In this document: positions 45,273-53,944 of the stretch, piece after piece
Numbering within the stretch: position 1 is the first letter of the stretch
How the letters are laid out: each line of letters opens with the position of its first letter
DNA from: Rhizobium sp. CG5
Lineage (GTDB): Bacteria > Pseudomonadota > Alphaproteobacteria > Rhizobiales > Rhizobiaceae
DNA: 64,000 nt
Assembly: GCF_023701945.1 (NCBI RefSeq)
Contig: NZ_JABAEF010000003.1
Location: forward strand, 248,001-312,000
Reading direction: 5' to 3'
The notes under the pieces: model-generated
What the model was told of the DNA's origin: nothing
Database searches by the model: none
What the model saw: only the letters and a program-made list of their open reading frames with translations
Program-made: the position numbers and the translations under genes

Positions 45273-45854
45273 ATGCGCGTTCTCGTTCTGCACTCCCACC
45301 CGCTGGATGAAAGCTATGGCCGGGCGCTCTATCGCCAGACCTGCGAAAGCCTCACAAAGGTCGGCCATCAGGTCGATGGCTGCAATCTCTATGAGGAAGG
45401 TTTCGACCCGGTCCTCTCGGCCCATGACCGGGCGATCTACCACACCTATCCCGACAATACGGCGCTGGTGAAACCCTATGTCGAGCGGTTGAAACAGGCC
45501 GAAGCGCTGGTCATCGTCACCCCGGTGTGGAATTTCGGTTTCCCGGCCATGCTGAAAGGCTATTTCGACCGCGTCTGGCTGCCGGGCGTGTCCTTTGTGC
45601 TCGAAGACGGCAAGCTGACGCCGTCGCTGCGCCATATCCGAAAACTCGCCGCCGTGATGACCTACGGCGCCACGCCGATGCGCGCCTTTCTGGCCGGCAA
45701 TCCGCCGAAGAAGATCGTCACCCGCGTGCTGCGCGCCCAGATCAAGCTCGGTGCGCCGGTCAAGTATCTCGCCCATTACGACATGAACAACTGCACGGAC
45801 GAGACGCGCGCGGCATTTCTGCAGCGGGTGAAGCGCGAGATGGAAAAATTCTAG
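45273..45854 (+). CDS. Flavodoxin-fold NAD(P)H:quinone oxidoreductase (KefF/MdaB/NQO1 type)
   Basis: 193 residues of the Flavodoxin_2 family: VLVLHSHPLDESYGRALYRQ at the N-terminus, AEALVIVTPVWNFGFPAMLK, then YFDRVWLPGVSF and VMTYGATP. It binds FMN or FAD and reduces quinones by two electrons. GGAG at 45261 supports the ATG at 45273. A 200-bp gap separates it from the oxidase gene, so it may have its own promoter. Confidence 0.9.
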   Translation: MRVLVLHSHPLDESYGRALYRQTCESLTKVGHQVDGCNLYEEGFDPVLSAHDRAIYHTYPDNTALVKPYVERLKQAEALVIVTPVWNFGFPAMLKGYFDRVWLPGVSFVLEDGKLTPSLRHIRKLAAVMTYGATPMRAFLAGNPPKKIVTRVLRAQIKLGAPVKYLAHYDMNNCTDETRAAFLQRVKREMEKF

Positions 45855-46084
45855 ACCGGCTGGATCTGCGCCTAAGAGGCTACACAACACCGTTACGAGG
45901 AACGATTGTTGTATTTCACACCTTGCGTCGAGCCGATGCAGGTGGGACAGAGCGGTGTATTCCGGATCATCCTTGCACGATCGCAGGTTCGTCCATCGTG
46001 TCCCGCTGATCAAGACGGGCCTTGAATGGGATCTCCTCGTGGCGCAGGCTCCGGAATGAGACATCAGCCGGAGTCCCTCTCAGT

Positions 46085-48526
46085 ATGCCCCATTCTTCCT
46101 TCCCTCCCACCATTCTTGGACGCCTGTATCTGGTCCTGCTCGGCCTCGTGGTCGTTCTGGCCGGCCTGGCGCTGCTGGGTGGCGGTGCCTATCTTCTGTC
46201 GCTCGGCGGCAGTGCCTATTTTGCCCTGATGGGCCTGGCGCTGGTCGTCTCCGGCCTCCTGATCATCAAGGGGCGCCCGCTCGGCGCCTGGATCTTCGCC
46301 ATTGCCACCCTGGCCACCATCGGCTGGGCGATCTGGGAAGTCGGCCTGGACTATTGGCCGCTGATCTCGCGCCTGCTGGCGCTCGGCGTCGGCGCCACGG
46401 TCATCGCCCTATCCTTCCCGCTGCTGCGCCGCAGCGTTGGCAAGGCGCCGGCCTACAAGGGATCGTTTGCCATCGCCTTGATGCTCGCCATCGCCTCGGG
46501 CGCCGGCTTTGCCACCATGTTCATTCCCCATCCGACGGTGACGGCCAGCGGCGCTCTTCCCGAGCGCGTCGCGGTGACGCCTGAAACGGAACAGAAGAAC
46601 TGGGAACACTACGGCAATACGCCGGGCGGCAGCCGTTTTGCCGCCCTCGACCAGATCAATCTGGACACGGTCAAGGGCCTGCAGGTCGCCTGGACCTATC
46701 ACACCGGCGATACGCCGATCAGCCCCGGCGCCAATGGCGCAGAGGATCAGCAGACCCCACTGCAGGTCGGCGAGCGCGTCTTCCTGTGCACGCCGCACAA
46801 TAACGTCATTGCCATCGATGCCGATACCGGCAAGGAAATCTGGAAGGCCGAGATCAACGCCAAGTCATCCGTCTGGATGCGCTGCCGCGGCCTGGCCTAT
46901 TTCGACGCGACGCGGCCCCTCGAACAGCCGACCGCACCGAACTCCACACCGGTGACCGCCGTCGCCGTGGCACCCGGCGCGCTCTGCGAACGCCGCATCC
47001 TGATGAACACCATCCAGGCCGAACTGATCGCGCTCGATGCCGAGACCGGTGCCTTCTGCCCGGATTTCGGCACCAATGGCCGCGTCGACCTGAAGATCGG
47101 CATGGGCGATGCGCCGGATCCCAGCTATGTGCTGACCTCAGCACCGACCCTTGCCGGCACCACGGTGGTGGTCGGCGGCCGTATCGCCGACAATGTCAGC
47201 ACCGACATGCCGGGCGGCGTCATGCGCGGCTTCGATGCGGTCACCGGCGCCCTGCGCTGGGCCTTCGATCCGGGCAATCCGGCGATCACCCTGCTGCCGC
47301 CTGAAGGCCAGACCTATACCCGCTCGACCCCGAATGTCTGGGCGTCGATGTCCTACGACCCGGCCTCCAACACCGTCTTCATGCCGGTCGGCAGTCCGTC
47401 GGTCGACCTCTGGGGTGCCGACCGCACCGCGCTTGACCACAAATACGGCGCCTCAATGCTGGCGCTCGACGCTACCACCGGTCGCGAAAAATGGGTCTAC
47501 CAGACCGTCCACAACGACCTCTGGGACTTCGACGTGCCGATGCAGCCGACCTTCGTGGATTTCCCGCAGAAGGACGGCACCACCGTGCCGGCGCTGGTCT
47601 TCGGCACCAAGGCCGGCCAGCTCTACGTGCTCGACCGCGCCACCGGCAAGCCGTTGACCGACGTGGTCGAACAGCCGGTCAAGCCGGGCACGATCCCGGA
47701 CGAGCCCTATGCCCCGACCCAGCCGCGCTCGGTCGGCATGCCGCAGATCGGCACCGAAACCCTGACCGAAGCCGATATGTGGGGCGCAACGCCGATCGAT
47801 CAGCTTCTGTGCCGCATCGCCTTCAAGTCGATGCGCTATGACGGCCTCTACACGGTGCCGGACACCGATGTCTCGCTGAGCTTCCCCGGCTCGCTCGGCG
47901 GCATGAACTGGGGCGGATTGTCGTCGGATCCGAACTCCAACTACATCTTCGTCAACGACATGCGCCTCGGCCTGTGGATCCAGATGATCAAGGTCGAGAC
48001 CAAGACGGCAACCGGCATCAATACCGGCGGCGAAAGCGTCAATACCGGCATGGGCCTCGTGCCGATGAAGGGCACGCCCTATGCGGTCAACAAGAACCGC
48101 TTCCTGTCGCAGCTCGGCATCCCCTGCCAGAAGCCACCCTATGGCACGCTGACCGCCATCGACATGAAGACCCAGCAGGTCGCCTGGCAGGTTCCGGTCG
48201 GCACCGTCGAGGACACCGGCCCGCTCGGCATCAAGATGGGCCTGCAGATCCCGATCGGCATGCCGACGCTCGGCGGCACGCTGGCCACCCAGGGTGGCCT
48301 CGTCTTCATCGCCGGCACGCAGGACTACTATCTGCGCGCCTTCAGCACCCAGACCGGTGCAGAAGTCTGGAAAGCCCGCCTGCCGGTTGGCAGCCAGGGT
48401 GGCCCGATGACCTACAAGTCGCCGAAGACGGGCAAGCAATATGTGCTGATCTCGGCCGGCGGTGCCCGCCAGTCACCGGACCGCGGCGATTACGTCATCG
48501 CCTACGCCCTGCCGGATGGCCAGTAA
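46085..48526 (+). CDS. gcd: Membrane-bound PQQ-dependent glucose dehydrogenase
   Basis: 813 residues. Five hydrophobic segments lie in the first ~150 residues, then the eight-bladed quinoprotein propeller. Markers: NWEHYGNTPGGSRFAALDQI, WTYHTGD, then the quinoprotein signature in DRTALDHKYGASMLALDATT, HNDLWDFDVPMQP, and PGSLGGMNWGG. It oxidises glucose to gluconolactone in the periplasm, passing electrons to ubiquinone. It needs PQQ, whose synthesis genes are not in the window. ATG 46085 begins the membrane domain; upstream in-frame codons to 46022 look non-coding. Confidence 0.95.
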   Translation: MPHSSFPPTILGRLYLVLLGLVVVLAGLALLGGGAYLLSLGGSAYFALMGLALVVSGLLIIKGRPLGAWIFAIATLATIGWAIWEVGLDYWPLISRLLALGVGATVIALSFPLLRRSVGKAPAYKGSFAIALMLAIASGAGFATMFIPHPTVTASGALPERVAVTPETEQKNWEHYGNTPGGSRFAALDQINLDTVKGLQVAWTYHTGDTPISPGANGAEDQQTPLQVGERVFLCTPHNNVIAIDADTGKEIWKAEINAKSSVWMRCRGLAYFDATRPLEQPTAPNSTPVTAVAVAPGALCERRILMNTIQAELIALDAETGAFCPDFGTNGRVDLKIGMGDAPDPSYVLTSAPTLAGTTVVVGGRIADNVSTDMPGGVMRGFDAVTGALRWAFDPGNPAITLLPPEGQTYTRSTPNVWASMSYDPASNTVFMPVGSPSVDLWGADRTALDHKYGASMLALDATTGREKWVYQTVHNDLWDFDVPMQPTFVDFPQKDGTTVPALVFGTKAGQLYVLDRATGKPLTDVVEQPVKPGTIPDEPYAPTQPRSVGMPQIGTETLTEADMWGATPIDQLLCRIAFKSMRYDGLYTVPDTDVSLSFPGSLGGMNWGGLSSDPNSNYIFVNDMRLGLWIQMIKVETKTATGINTGGESVNTGMGLVPMKGTPYAVNKNRFLSQLGIPCQKPPYGTLTAIDMKTQQVAWQVPVGTVEDTGPLGIKMGLQIPIGMPTLGGTLATQGGLVFIAGTQDYYLRAFSTQTGAEVWKARLPVGSQGGPMTYKSPKTGKQYVLISAGGARQSPDRGDYVIAYALPDGQ

Positions 48527-48547
48527 TTCCATCCCCTGACATGAAAA

Positions 48548-48575
48548 AAGGCCACGCCGTCGCCGGCGTGGCCTT
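48548..48575. terminator. Bidirectional terminator between gcd and a small membrane protein gene
   Basis: Perfect 12-bp stem (AAGGCCACGCCG/CGGCGTGGCCTT) with a 4-nt loop and an A6 run on the left, so it is strongest for the minus-strand gene ending at 48605 and usable for gcd. Confidence 0.85.
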
Positions 48576-48604
48576 CTTCGTTGAGAGATGGCGGCAAACC
48601 AGCC

Positions 48605-48868
48605 TCAGTTGCTGGCAGGTGCGGCAGCCGGTGCGGGTGCCGCGGGGGCCGGTGTCGCCGGAGCGGGCGATGACGGGGCCGATGCGGCCGGCGCCTCTGT
48701 TGCCGCTGGTGCAACATTGACGTTGACGTTGCCGCCGCCGGTCATCTGACCGTCCGAAAAGACGAAGAAGGCGCCGAGCGCCAGCAGCACGGCCAAGATC
48801 AGGGCAACAGCCCATCCGGCGCCACCTTCTCCGGTATTAATGACAGTTGGGGCTCTATCGTCAGTCAT
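48605..48868 (-). CDS. Small single-pass membrane protein with Ala/Pro-rich tail
   Basis: 87 residues: a charged N-terminus (MTDDRAPTVINTGEGGAG), one membrane helix (AVALILAVLLALGAFFVF), then an Asn/Val patch and an Ala/Pro/Ser-rich C-terminus likely in the periplasm. AGGAG at the right distance supports ATG 48868. Unknown function; similar small proteins occur widely in rhizobia. Confidence 0.72.
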   Translation of the reverse strand: MTDDRAPTVINTGEGGAGWAVALILAVLLALGAFFVFSDGQMTGGGNVNVNVAPAATEAPAASAPSSPAPATPAPAAPAPAAAPASN

Positions 48869-48893
48869 GGCGTCACTCCTTTGAGGACAAGTC

Positions 48894-49179
48894 TCAATCC
48901 CGGCCGACGAAATCGCGGGCTTTCTCAGGATCAGTATAGAAGCGCGGACCGACCATACGAATGGACGAAGCGTCGCGAAGGGAAAGTCCGCCATTGGTGT
49001 CGACAGCAATCGAAGCCGGTTCCGAAAATTCAGGCTGTGTCTCAAGCGAAGTCAGGCTGTGTCTCGAGCGTTGGAGCCGAGGACGATGCCGTGGTCGAAC
49101 CGGCGACCACAAAAAACGCTCCAACAGCGGCCGCCGCAAAACGCGAATCCGCCGGAGTCATCATCATCAAATGTTTCAT
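48894..49179 (-). pseudogene. Small exported protein gene broken by a 22-bp tandem duplication
   Basis: The frame starts at ATG 49179 (MKHLMMMTPADSR, then AAAAVGAFFVVAGSTTA, an export signal) and hits a stop at 49042. Deleting one copy of the 22-bp repeat at 49030-49070 joins it exactly in frame to the downstream stretch (SLRDASSIRMVGPRFYTDPE), ending at 48894. The restored protein has 87 residues. The duplication therefore truncates the present product after residue ~45. Neighbours are other small envelope proteins. Confidence 0.75.
49030..49070. repeat. 22-bp-period tandem duplication
   Basis: Two copies of a 19-bp core (18 of 19 identical) starting at 49030 and 49052. The period of 22 is not a multiple of three, which shifts the reading frame of the small gene it lies in. 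Confidence 0.9.
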
Positions 49180-49261
49180 GGTTTCTGCCCGCAAGCCGGG
49201 TTTGGAACGAGCCATTGCAGGGCCGCGAAAGGCGGCTTGCCGCAATGGCTCATCGCAGTTT

Positions 49262-49660
49262 TTACTCGACGATGCCGACGACCACATGGGTCTGCGGATC
49301 GACGATGACGCGCTGATTGTTGATCACCGTATAGGAATAGGTCGGATTTTCCGGGATCGGCATGAGCACGACCTGCTGCGGGATCGGTTCGCCGACCGCC
49401 ACACGCTGGTCGATTACAACGGTTTCAGGCGGCAGGGGCTGCTGGCGCACATAGGTGACGACAGGGGCCGGCGGCGGATCAATGGCCGTGCCGGCAATCG
49501 CACCGACCACACCGCCGACGGCAGCGCCGACCGGACCGCCAACGATGGCACCAGTCACGGCACCCCCGGCAGCGCCGGTCACGGTGCCTTCCTGGGCAAC
49601 GGCTGTGCCGGCAATGGCACCGATCATAACGGCAGAGAGAATCATCAGTTTGGTCTTCAT
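49262..49660 (-). CDS. Exported DUF1236 protein with glycine-zipper region
   Basis: 132 residues: signal peptide (MILSAVMIGAIAGTAVAQ), a Gly/Ala glycine-zipper stretch (GGPVGAAVGGVVGAIAGTAI), a Pro-rich linker, then a DUF1236 domain (VGEPIPQQVVLMPIPENPTY, then INNQRVIVDPQTHVVVGIVE). Probably periplasmic or outer-membrane associated. AGGA upstream of ATG 49660. Function unknown. Confidence 0.85.
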   Translation of the reverse strand: MKTKLMILSAVMIGAIAGTAVAQEGTVTGAAGGAVTGAIVGGPVGAAVGGVVGAIAGTAIDPPPAPVVTYVRQQPLPPETVVIDQRVAVGEPIPQQVVLMPIPENPTYSYTVINNQRVIVDPQTHVVVGIVE

Positions 49661-49749
49661 GACTTGGTCCTTTGTTCCTGCATAATCAGGTGCACGAACA
49701 ACGGATGATCGCCATTTTTGTTCCACCGCGATCGATCCACGCGCTGCGG

Positions 49750-50139
49750 CTAGAGCAACTTCGCTGCCGTCACCTCCACCTCGACCAGGAATTCCGCACA
49801 GGTGAAACCGGAAACGATGATCAATGTCGAAACCGGTTTCGGATCGAGCGTATAGCGATCCCGCACCGCCATGTAGGGCGCAAAATCCTCCCGCTTCGTC
49901 ACGAATCCCGAGATGCGGATGACATCGGCAAAGGTCATCTCGGCCTCTTCCAGAATGGCCTTGATCGCCTCGAAGCAAAGCTCGGCCTGCGATGTCACGT
50001 CGTCTGGAACCGTATCGTCCGGACGGATGCCCAGTTGACCCGATGTGACCAGCAGGCTGGCCGCGGCCGGCACCAGCAGGCCGTGATTGTAGTGACCGAA
50101 CGGACGCCGCACCGACGGCGGATTGAAGACCTGTTTCAT
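49750..50139 (-). CDS. RidA/YjgF-family protein
   Basis: 129 residues of the RidA fold (SLLVTSGQLGIRPDDTVPDD, then SQAELCFEAIKAILEEAEMT and VIRISGFVTKREDF). RidA hydrolyses reactive enamine/imine intermediates; this sequence lacks the strict RidA C-terminal arginine signature and belongs to a variant subgroup. ATG 50139 starts the family N-terminus. Confidence 0.85.
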   Translation of the reverse strand: MKQVFNPPSVRRPFGHYNHGLLVPAAASLLVTSGQLGIRPDDTVPDDVTSQAELCFEAIKAILEEAEMTFADVIRISGFVTKREDFAPYMAVRDRYTLDPKPVSTLIIVSGFTCAEFLVEVEVTAAKLL

Positions 50140-50232
50140 GGGCAGACTCGATTCTCGAAGAGGATAGCGCGGCAAAGGACAAAGGTCAGTGAACCGCCTT
50201 TCGTCCGCCGGTTCAAGCCTTGGCGGCAGGTG

Positions 50233-50502
50233 AGAGCGTTTCCTGGTTAGATTGAAGCATTCTGCCGGAGCAGGTTTTCGTCAGGGCAAAGGCGATTGGC
50301 GAAGGGCATACCCGAAGGTACGTCCGAGCCGATCGCCTTTGCCCTGACGGAAAGATGCCCGGCCCTTCGGGTTGGCTGAAACGGGCTGCCTGATCGCCCG
50401 ACCGGCTTGGCCGTAGGGCGTGGCTACGACACGCGCCGGTCGGGCGATCATCCAACTCCGTTTGAGCCAACAGAATGTTTCAATCTAACCAGGAAACACT
50501 CT
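50233..50502. mobile_element. MITE-like element with 32-bp terminal inverted repeats and nested palindromes
   Basis: Outer arms 50233-50264 and 50471-50502 match at 30 of 32 positions as inverted repeats. Inside are an 18-bp perfect inverted repeat (50279-50296/50332-50349), a 14-bp near-perfect one (50371-50384/50458-50471) and, nested in it, a 14-bp perfect one (50392-50405/50436-50449). No coding frame. I see no clear target duplication. Its right end supplies two bases of the DMT gene's stop codon (50501-50503). Confidence 0.75.
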
Positions 50503-51403
50503 ACGCCAGGCTCTCAGGTGCTGCCACGCCACCACGATCACGACGGACTTCGTAGAGGATATGCCCGAACAGCGCTGCCAGCACGATCGGCCCGCCGATC
50601 ATCGTCGAGGCCGATGGCAGTTCGCCGAGGAACAGCGCCACCCAGAGCGGCGTGAGCGGCACTTCCAGCGCCGTCAGCAGGCTGGCATCGGCCGCCGGAA
50701 TGCGGCGCGAGGCGGCGGTGTAGAGAATGAGCCCGACGGCATTCTGGACGATGCCGAAGGTGACGATCAGTCCGAGATCGGCGGCGGAAACGGACAAAGG
50801 CGCGGCAAACCAGAAGGTCGCAGCCGAGCACAACCAAGCCGAGCCCGCCATGGCCGGCAGCATCGGCACGCTGCGATGCCGGCGCATCACGGTCGCCAGA
50901 CCCGCTACGCTGACCGTCATCACCACGGCCAGCAACCTGCCCACCCAGCTTCCAGGTTCGCCATCGCTGTCGGCCAGCATGACGAACACGCCGATGACCG
51001 CGACGGCGCTGGCAATCAGCGTCGAACGGCTTGGCCGCTCGCCGATCGTAAGAAAGGCGACGCCCGCCGTCACGAAAGGCACGGTGGCGTAGATCACCAT
51101 GGCATCGGCAATCGAGGTGTAATACATCGAGCCGATGCCGCTGATCATGCTGACGGCCGACAGCACCATGGCCGCGATCGACGGCCCGCGCATGCGCTTC
51201 AGGATCGCCAGCGCCTGGCCCCGCTCCATGAAGAGAAAGACCAGGAAGACGCAAGTGCCCGACACCAGGCCGCGCAAGAACAGCATGGTCATCAGGTCCG
51301 TGGTGATCGAGCGGATGAACAGGCCCGACGTCGACCAGGCGAGAGCCGAGGTCGCGGCATAGACCACACCGGCCCGATACTGGCGCTGATTGTCAGGAGG
51401 CAT
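50501..51403 (-). CDS. EamA/DMT-family transporter
   Basis: 300 residues, ten predicted membrane segments in two EamA repeats (YAATSALAWSTSGLFIRSIT; second repeat from ~150). It resembles the DMT protein at 28679-29551, including the ending ALEVPLTPLWVALFLGELPS. Substrate unknown. AGGAGG lies directly before the ATG at 51403. The stop codon is formed at the edge of a MITE-like element, so the C-terminus may have been altered by insertion. Confidence 0.87.
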   Translation of the reverse strand: MPPDNQRQYRAGVVYAATSALAWSTSGLFIRSITTDLMTMLFLRGLVSGTCVFLVFLFMERGQALAILKRMRGPSIAAMVLSAVSMISGIGSMYYTSIADAMVIYATVPFVTAGVAFLTIGERPSRSTLIASAVAVIGVFVMLADSDGEPGSWVGRLLAVVMTVSVAGLATVMRRHRSVPMLPAMAGSAWLCSAATFWFAAPLSVSAADLGLIVTFGIVQNAVGLILYTAASRRIPAADASLLTALEVPLTPLWVALFLGELPSASTMIGGPIVLAALFGHILYEVRRDRGGVAAPESLA

Positions 51404-51497
51404 GGAGGAACCGGGACTCGTGAAGAATGACCGACCCTATCGCGACGATCGGGCCCGAACAAGCGCGGTCCGCGCTGTTTCCTGTCGCGATGGGATA

Positions 51498-51528
51498 AGG
51501 CCGGGGAGACGTTCGTCCCTCCCGGCCT
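51498..51528 (-). terminator. Probable terminator of the aldehyde dehydrogenase gene
   Basis: GC stem (AGGCCGGG/CCCGGCCT) with an imperfect extension, 16 bp after the gene's stop. No long T-run. Confidence 0.5.
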
Positions 51529-51543
51529 CAGGCGTCTCAGGGA

Positions 51544-52971
51544 TCAGTCGCCGTAGCCGACGATGCCCTTGATTTCGAGGAAATCGTGGATCGCCCAGTC
51601 GGCATATTCGCGGCCATTGCCGGACTGCTTGTAGCCGCCGAACGGCGCGAACGTATCCCAGTCGGGATAGTTGATATAGACCGAGCCGGCCCGCATCCGG
51701 GCGGCCACCTTGCGGGCATGGCCGATCTCGCCGGACTGGATATAGGCCGCCAGCCCATAAACCGTGTCATTGGCGATCGAAACCGCCTCTTCCTCGTCCT
51801 TGTAGGGCAGGATCGACAGAACAGGACCAAAAATCTCCTCGCGGGCGATCGTCATGTCGTTGGAAACATTGCCGAACACGGTCGGGCGGATGTAATAGCC
51901 GCGGTTGAGGTTTTCCGGCCGGCCCGGACCGCCGGTGACGAGCACCGCCCCTTCGGCGATGCCCGCCTCGATCAGCCGCTGGATCTTGTCGAACTGCACC
52001 TGGCTGACGACAGGCCCGAGCATGGTCTCGTCGGAACGCGGATCGCCGACCACGAAGGTCTCGGCCGCCGTCTTGGCAATCGCCAGTGCCTCGTCATGGC
52101 GATCGGCCGGCACCAGCATGCGGGTCGGCGCGTCGCAGGACTGGCCGGAATTTCCGAAGCAGCCGGCAACGCCATCGGTGACCGCCTGCTGCAGATCGGC
52201 ATCCGGCAGGATGATATTGGCCGACTTGCCGCCCAGTTCCTGGGCGACGCGCTTGACCGTATCGGCCGCCGTCTTGGCGACGATAATGCCGGCCCGGGTC
52301 GAACCGGTGAAGGACACCATGTCGACATCGGGGTGGCCGGCCATGATCTGCCCGACATCCGGGCCGTTGCCCTGCACCATGTTGAACACGCCCTTCGGCG
52401 TGCCGGCGGCTTCCATCACCTCGGCAAAGATCACGCCGCTGATCGGCGCGATTTCCGAGGGCTTCAGCACGACGGTGCAGCCGGCGGCAATCGCCGGGGC
52501 GACCTTGCAGACGATCTGGTTGAGCGGCCAGTTCCACGGCGTGATCAGCGCGCAGACGCCGATCGGCTCCTTGACCACCATGGTCGAACCGCGCTTTTCG
52601 GAGAATTCATAGGTCTCGAAGGCAGCGATGGTCGATTCCATGTGGCCGCGGCCGGCAGCGGCCTGGCTGTCGCGGGCAAAGGACAGCGGCGCGCCCATTT
52701 CCTGGCTGACGGCCTGGGCGATATCCTCGAAGCGTTCGTTATAGACCTCGAGGATGCGCTTCAAGAGCGCCATGCGCTCGTCCTTCGACCACAGCGAAAA
52801 GCTGGCAAAGGCGGCCTTGGCGGCAGCAACCGCCTTGTTGACATCGCCTTCGGAGCCGAGCGAGATCTGCGTATAGGCCTCTTCCGTCGAGGGATCGATG
52901 ACATCAAGCACCGCCGGCTTGACCGGATCGACCCACTGGCCGTCGATGAAGAACTGCAGATGGTGGCTCAT
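51544..52971 (-). CDS. NAD(P)-dependent aldehyde dehydrogenase
   Basis: 475 residues with all family landmarks: [40 protein letters not shown], the general-base Glu in [11 protein letters not shown], the catalytic Cys in [14 protein letters not shown], and EEIFGPVL. Close to broad-specificity ALDHs; substrate not assignable. GAGGAG upstream of ATG 52971. It stands alone on the minus strand. Confidence 0.95.
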   Translation of the reverse strand: MSHHLQFFIDGQWVDPVKPAVLDVIDPSTEEAYTQISLGSEGDVNKAVAAAKAAFASFSLWSKDERMALLKRILEVYNERFEDIAQAVSQEMGAPLSFARDSQAAAGRGHMESTIAAFETYEFSEKRGSTMVVKEPIGVCALITPWNWPLNQIVCKVAPAIAAGCTVVLKPSEIAPISGVIFAEVMEAAGTPKGVFNMVQGNGPDVGQIMAGHPDVDMVSFTGSTRAGIIVAKTAADTVKRVAQELGGKSANIILPDADLQQAVTDGVAGCFGNSGQSCDAPTRMLVPADRHDEALAIAKTAAETFVVGDPRSDETMLGPVVSQVQFDKIQRLIEAGIAEGAVLVTGGPGRPENLNRGYYIRPTVFGNVSNDMTIAREEIFGPVLSILPYKDEEEAVSIANDTVYGLAAYIQSGEIGHARKVAARMRAGSVYINYPDWDTFAPFGGYKQSGNGREYADWAIHDFLEIKGIVGYGD

Positions 52972-53108
52972 GGCTTACTCCTCTGAATGCGGTGTGTGCC
53001 GCGCACTATCAATCAAGCCCTCCGCCGCCGCAAGCCGCAGACGCGCACGGGGAAAATTTTCAGGAATTATGAAGTAGAGAAGAAGATCATCGACCATGGC
53101 ACCGCCAG

Positions 53109-53534
53109 TCAACGCTTAGCCAAAGCCACCCGCCCCTTCTTCATCGTCTCATGAAGTTTGGCTTTGATCCGTTCGAAGAGGTCCGGCGGGATCATTCCAT
53201 AATGATAACGGCTCGGATCGGAGAGGAGTGGCCTGAGGTGAACGCCGGGCCATTCAAATCTGTTGACCTCGCTCACGCGAATCCAGTTGGCGTCATCGTC
53301 CAAGCCGAGCTGCTTGCAGAGTTCGGGCGGAACCTCGAGGGAGAGATCTTCCTCACCTAGTTCGGGTGGAGAATGCGTGATCGGCACGACGATGGTATCG
53401 TTGGTCTTCGAGTGATAAACGACAATGGCGCAAGGCCTATCCTTGCTGCCCACGGAAAAGCCCTCGCTCTTTTCCTTGTCCCACAGGTAATTGTAGCGCA
53501 CGACGAGGCCCGCAACCGGCCTTGGGTATGTCAC
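53109..53534 (-). CDS. PemK/MazF-like toxin
   Basis: 141 residues. The N-terminal pattern GLVVRYNYLWDKE, then KDRPCAIVVYHSKTNDTIVV and PITHSPP, is that of the PemK/MazF beta-barrel mRNA interferases, although the loop is longer than in MazF. The GTG start overlaps the antitoxin stop by four bases (GTGA). The pair is a type II toxin-antitoxin module with the antitoxin first. Target sequence is unknown. Confidence 0.78.
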   Translation of the reverse strand: MTYPRPVAGLVVRYNYLWDKEKSEGFSVGSKDRPCAIVVYHSKTNDTIVVPITHSPPELGEEDLSLEVPPELCKQLGLDDDANWIRVSEVNRFEWPGVHLRPLLSDPSRYHYGMIPPDLFERIKAKLHETMKKGRVALAKR

Positions 53535-53785
53535 TCGGAAGCTTTGCCGTATTCAGAATTCATGATCAACGCCATGGTTTCGTCGTCAATTTCGCTGACA
53601 CGAATGACGTCTCGCTCACGCTTTTTCATGTCGTGATAGTGATTGAGCTCCGCGGCAGAGAGGAACCCGCCGATCGTGCGGTTATGCGCCGTGACTTCAA
53701 TCACACCCGCCGACTGCACCTGTTCCCTGAATGTCGTAAATTTACGCGCGAACTCAGTAGCGGAAACTTTTAAAGCTTGGGCCAT
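53531..53785 (-). CDS. Phd/YefM-like antitoxin
   Basis: 84 residues with the Phd/YefM N-terminal DNA-binding pattern (MAQALKVSATEFARKFTTFR, then VIEVTAHNRTIGGFLSAAEL) and an acidic C-terminal toxin-binding tail (VSEIDDETMALIMNSEYGKA). GGGAGA precedes ATG 53785. Expected to autorepress through the palindrome in its promoter. Confidence 0.82.
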   Translation of the reverse strand: MAQALKVSATEFARKFTTFREQVQSAGVIEVTAHNRTIGGFLSAAELNHYHDMKKRERDVIRVSEIDDETMALIMNSEYGKASE

Positions 53786-53807
53786 GATTGCTCGTCTCCC
53801 TTTTTGC

Positions 53808-53837
53808 GTAAATTACGTGTTTTACACATTTTGTCAA
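53808..53837 (-). promoter_or_regulatory. Promoter and operator of the Phd/PemK module
   Basis: On the minus strand TTGACA (53837-53832), 16-bp spacer, TAATTT (53815-53810). A palindrome GTAAA-N8-TTTAC (53808-53825) covers the -10, as expected for autorepression. Confidence 0.7.
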
Positions 53838-53944
53838 GGATAGAGACGTTGAACGAGTGCGCTGGTGAGCATGATCCATAATCTGATCTGACGCGCTGGC
53901 TGCTGTCGACACCACTCGCAAATGTCAGGCGGCACAGGAACCCC

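Noticed and set aside
50140..50500. CRISPR array or tRNA in the repeat-rich gap
   Set aside because: The repeats are inverted, not direct and spaced, and no cloverleaf can be drawn.
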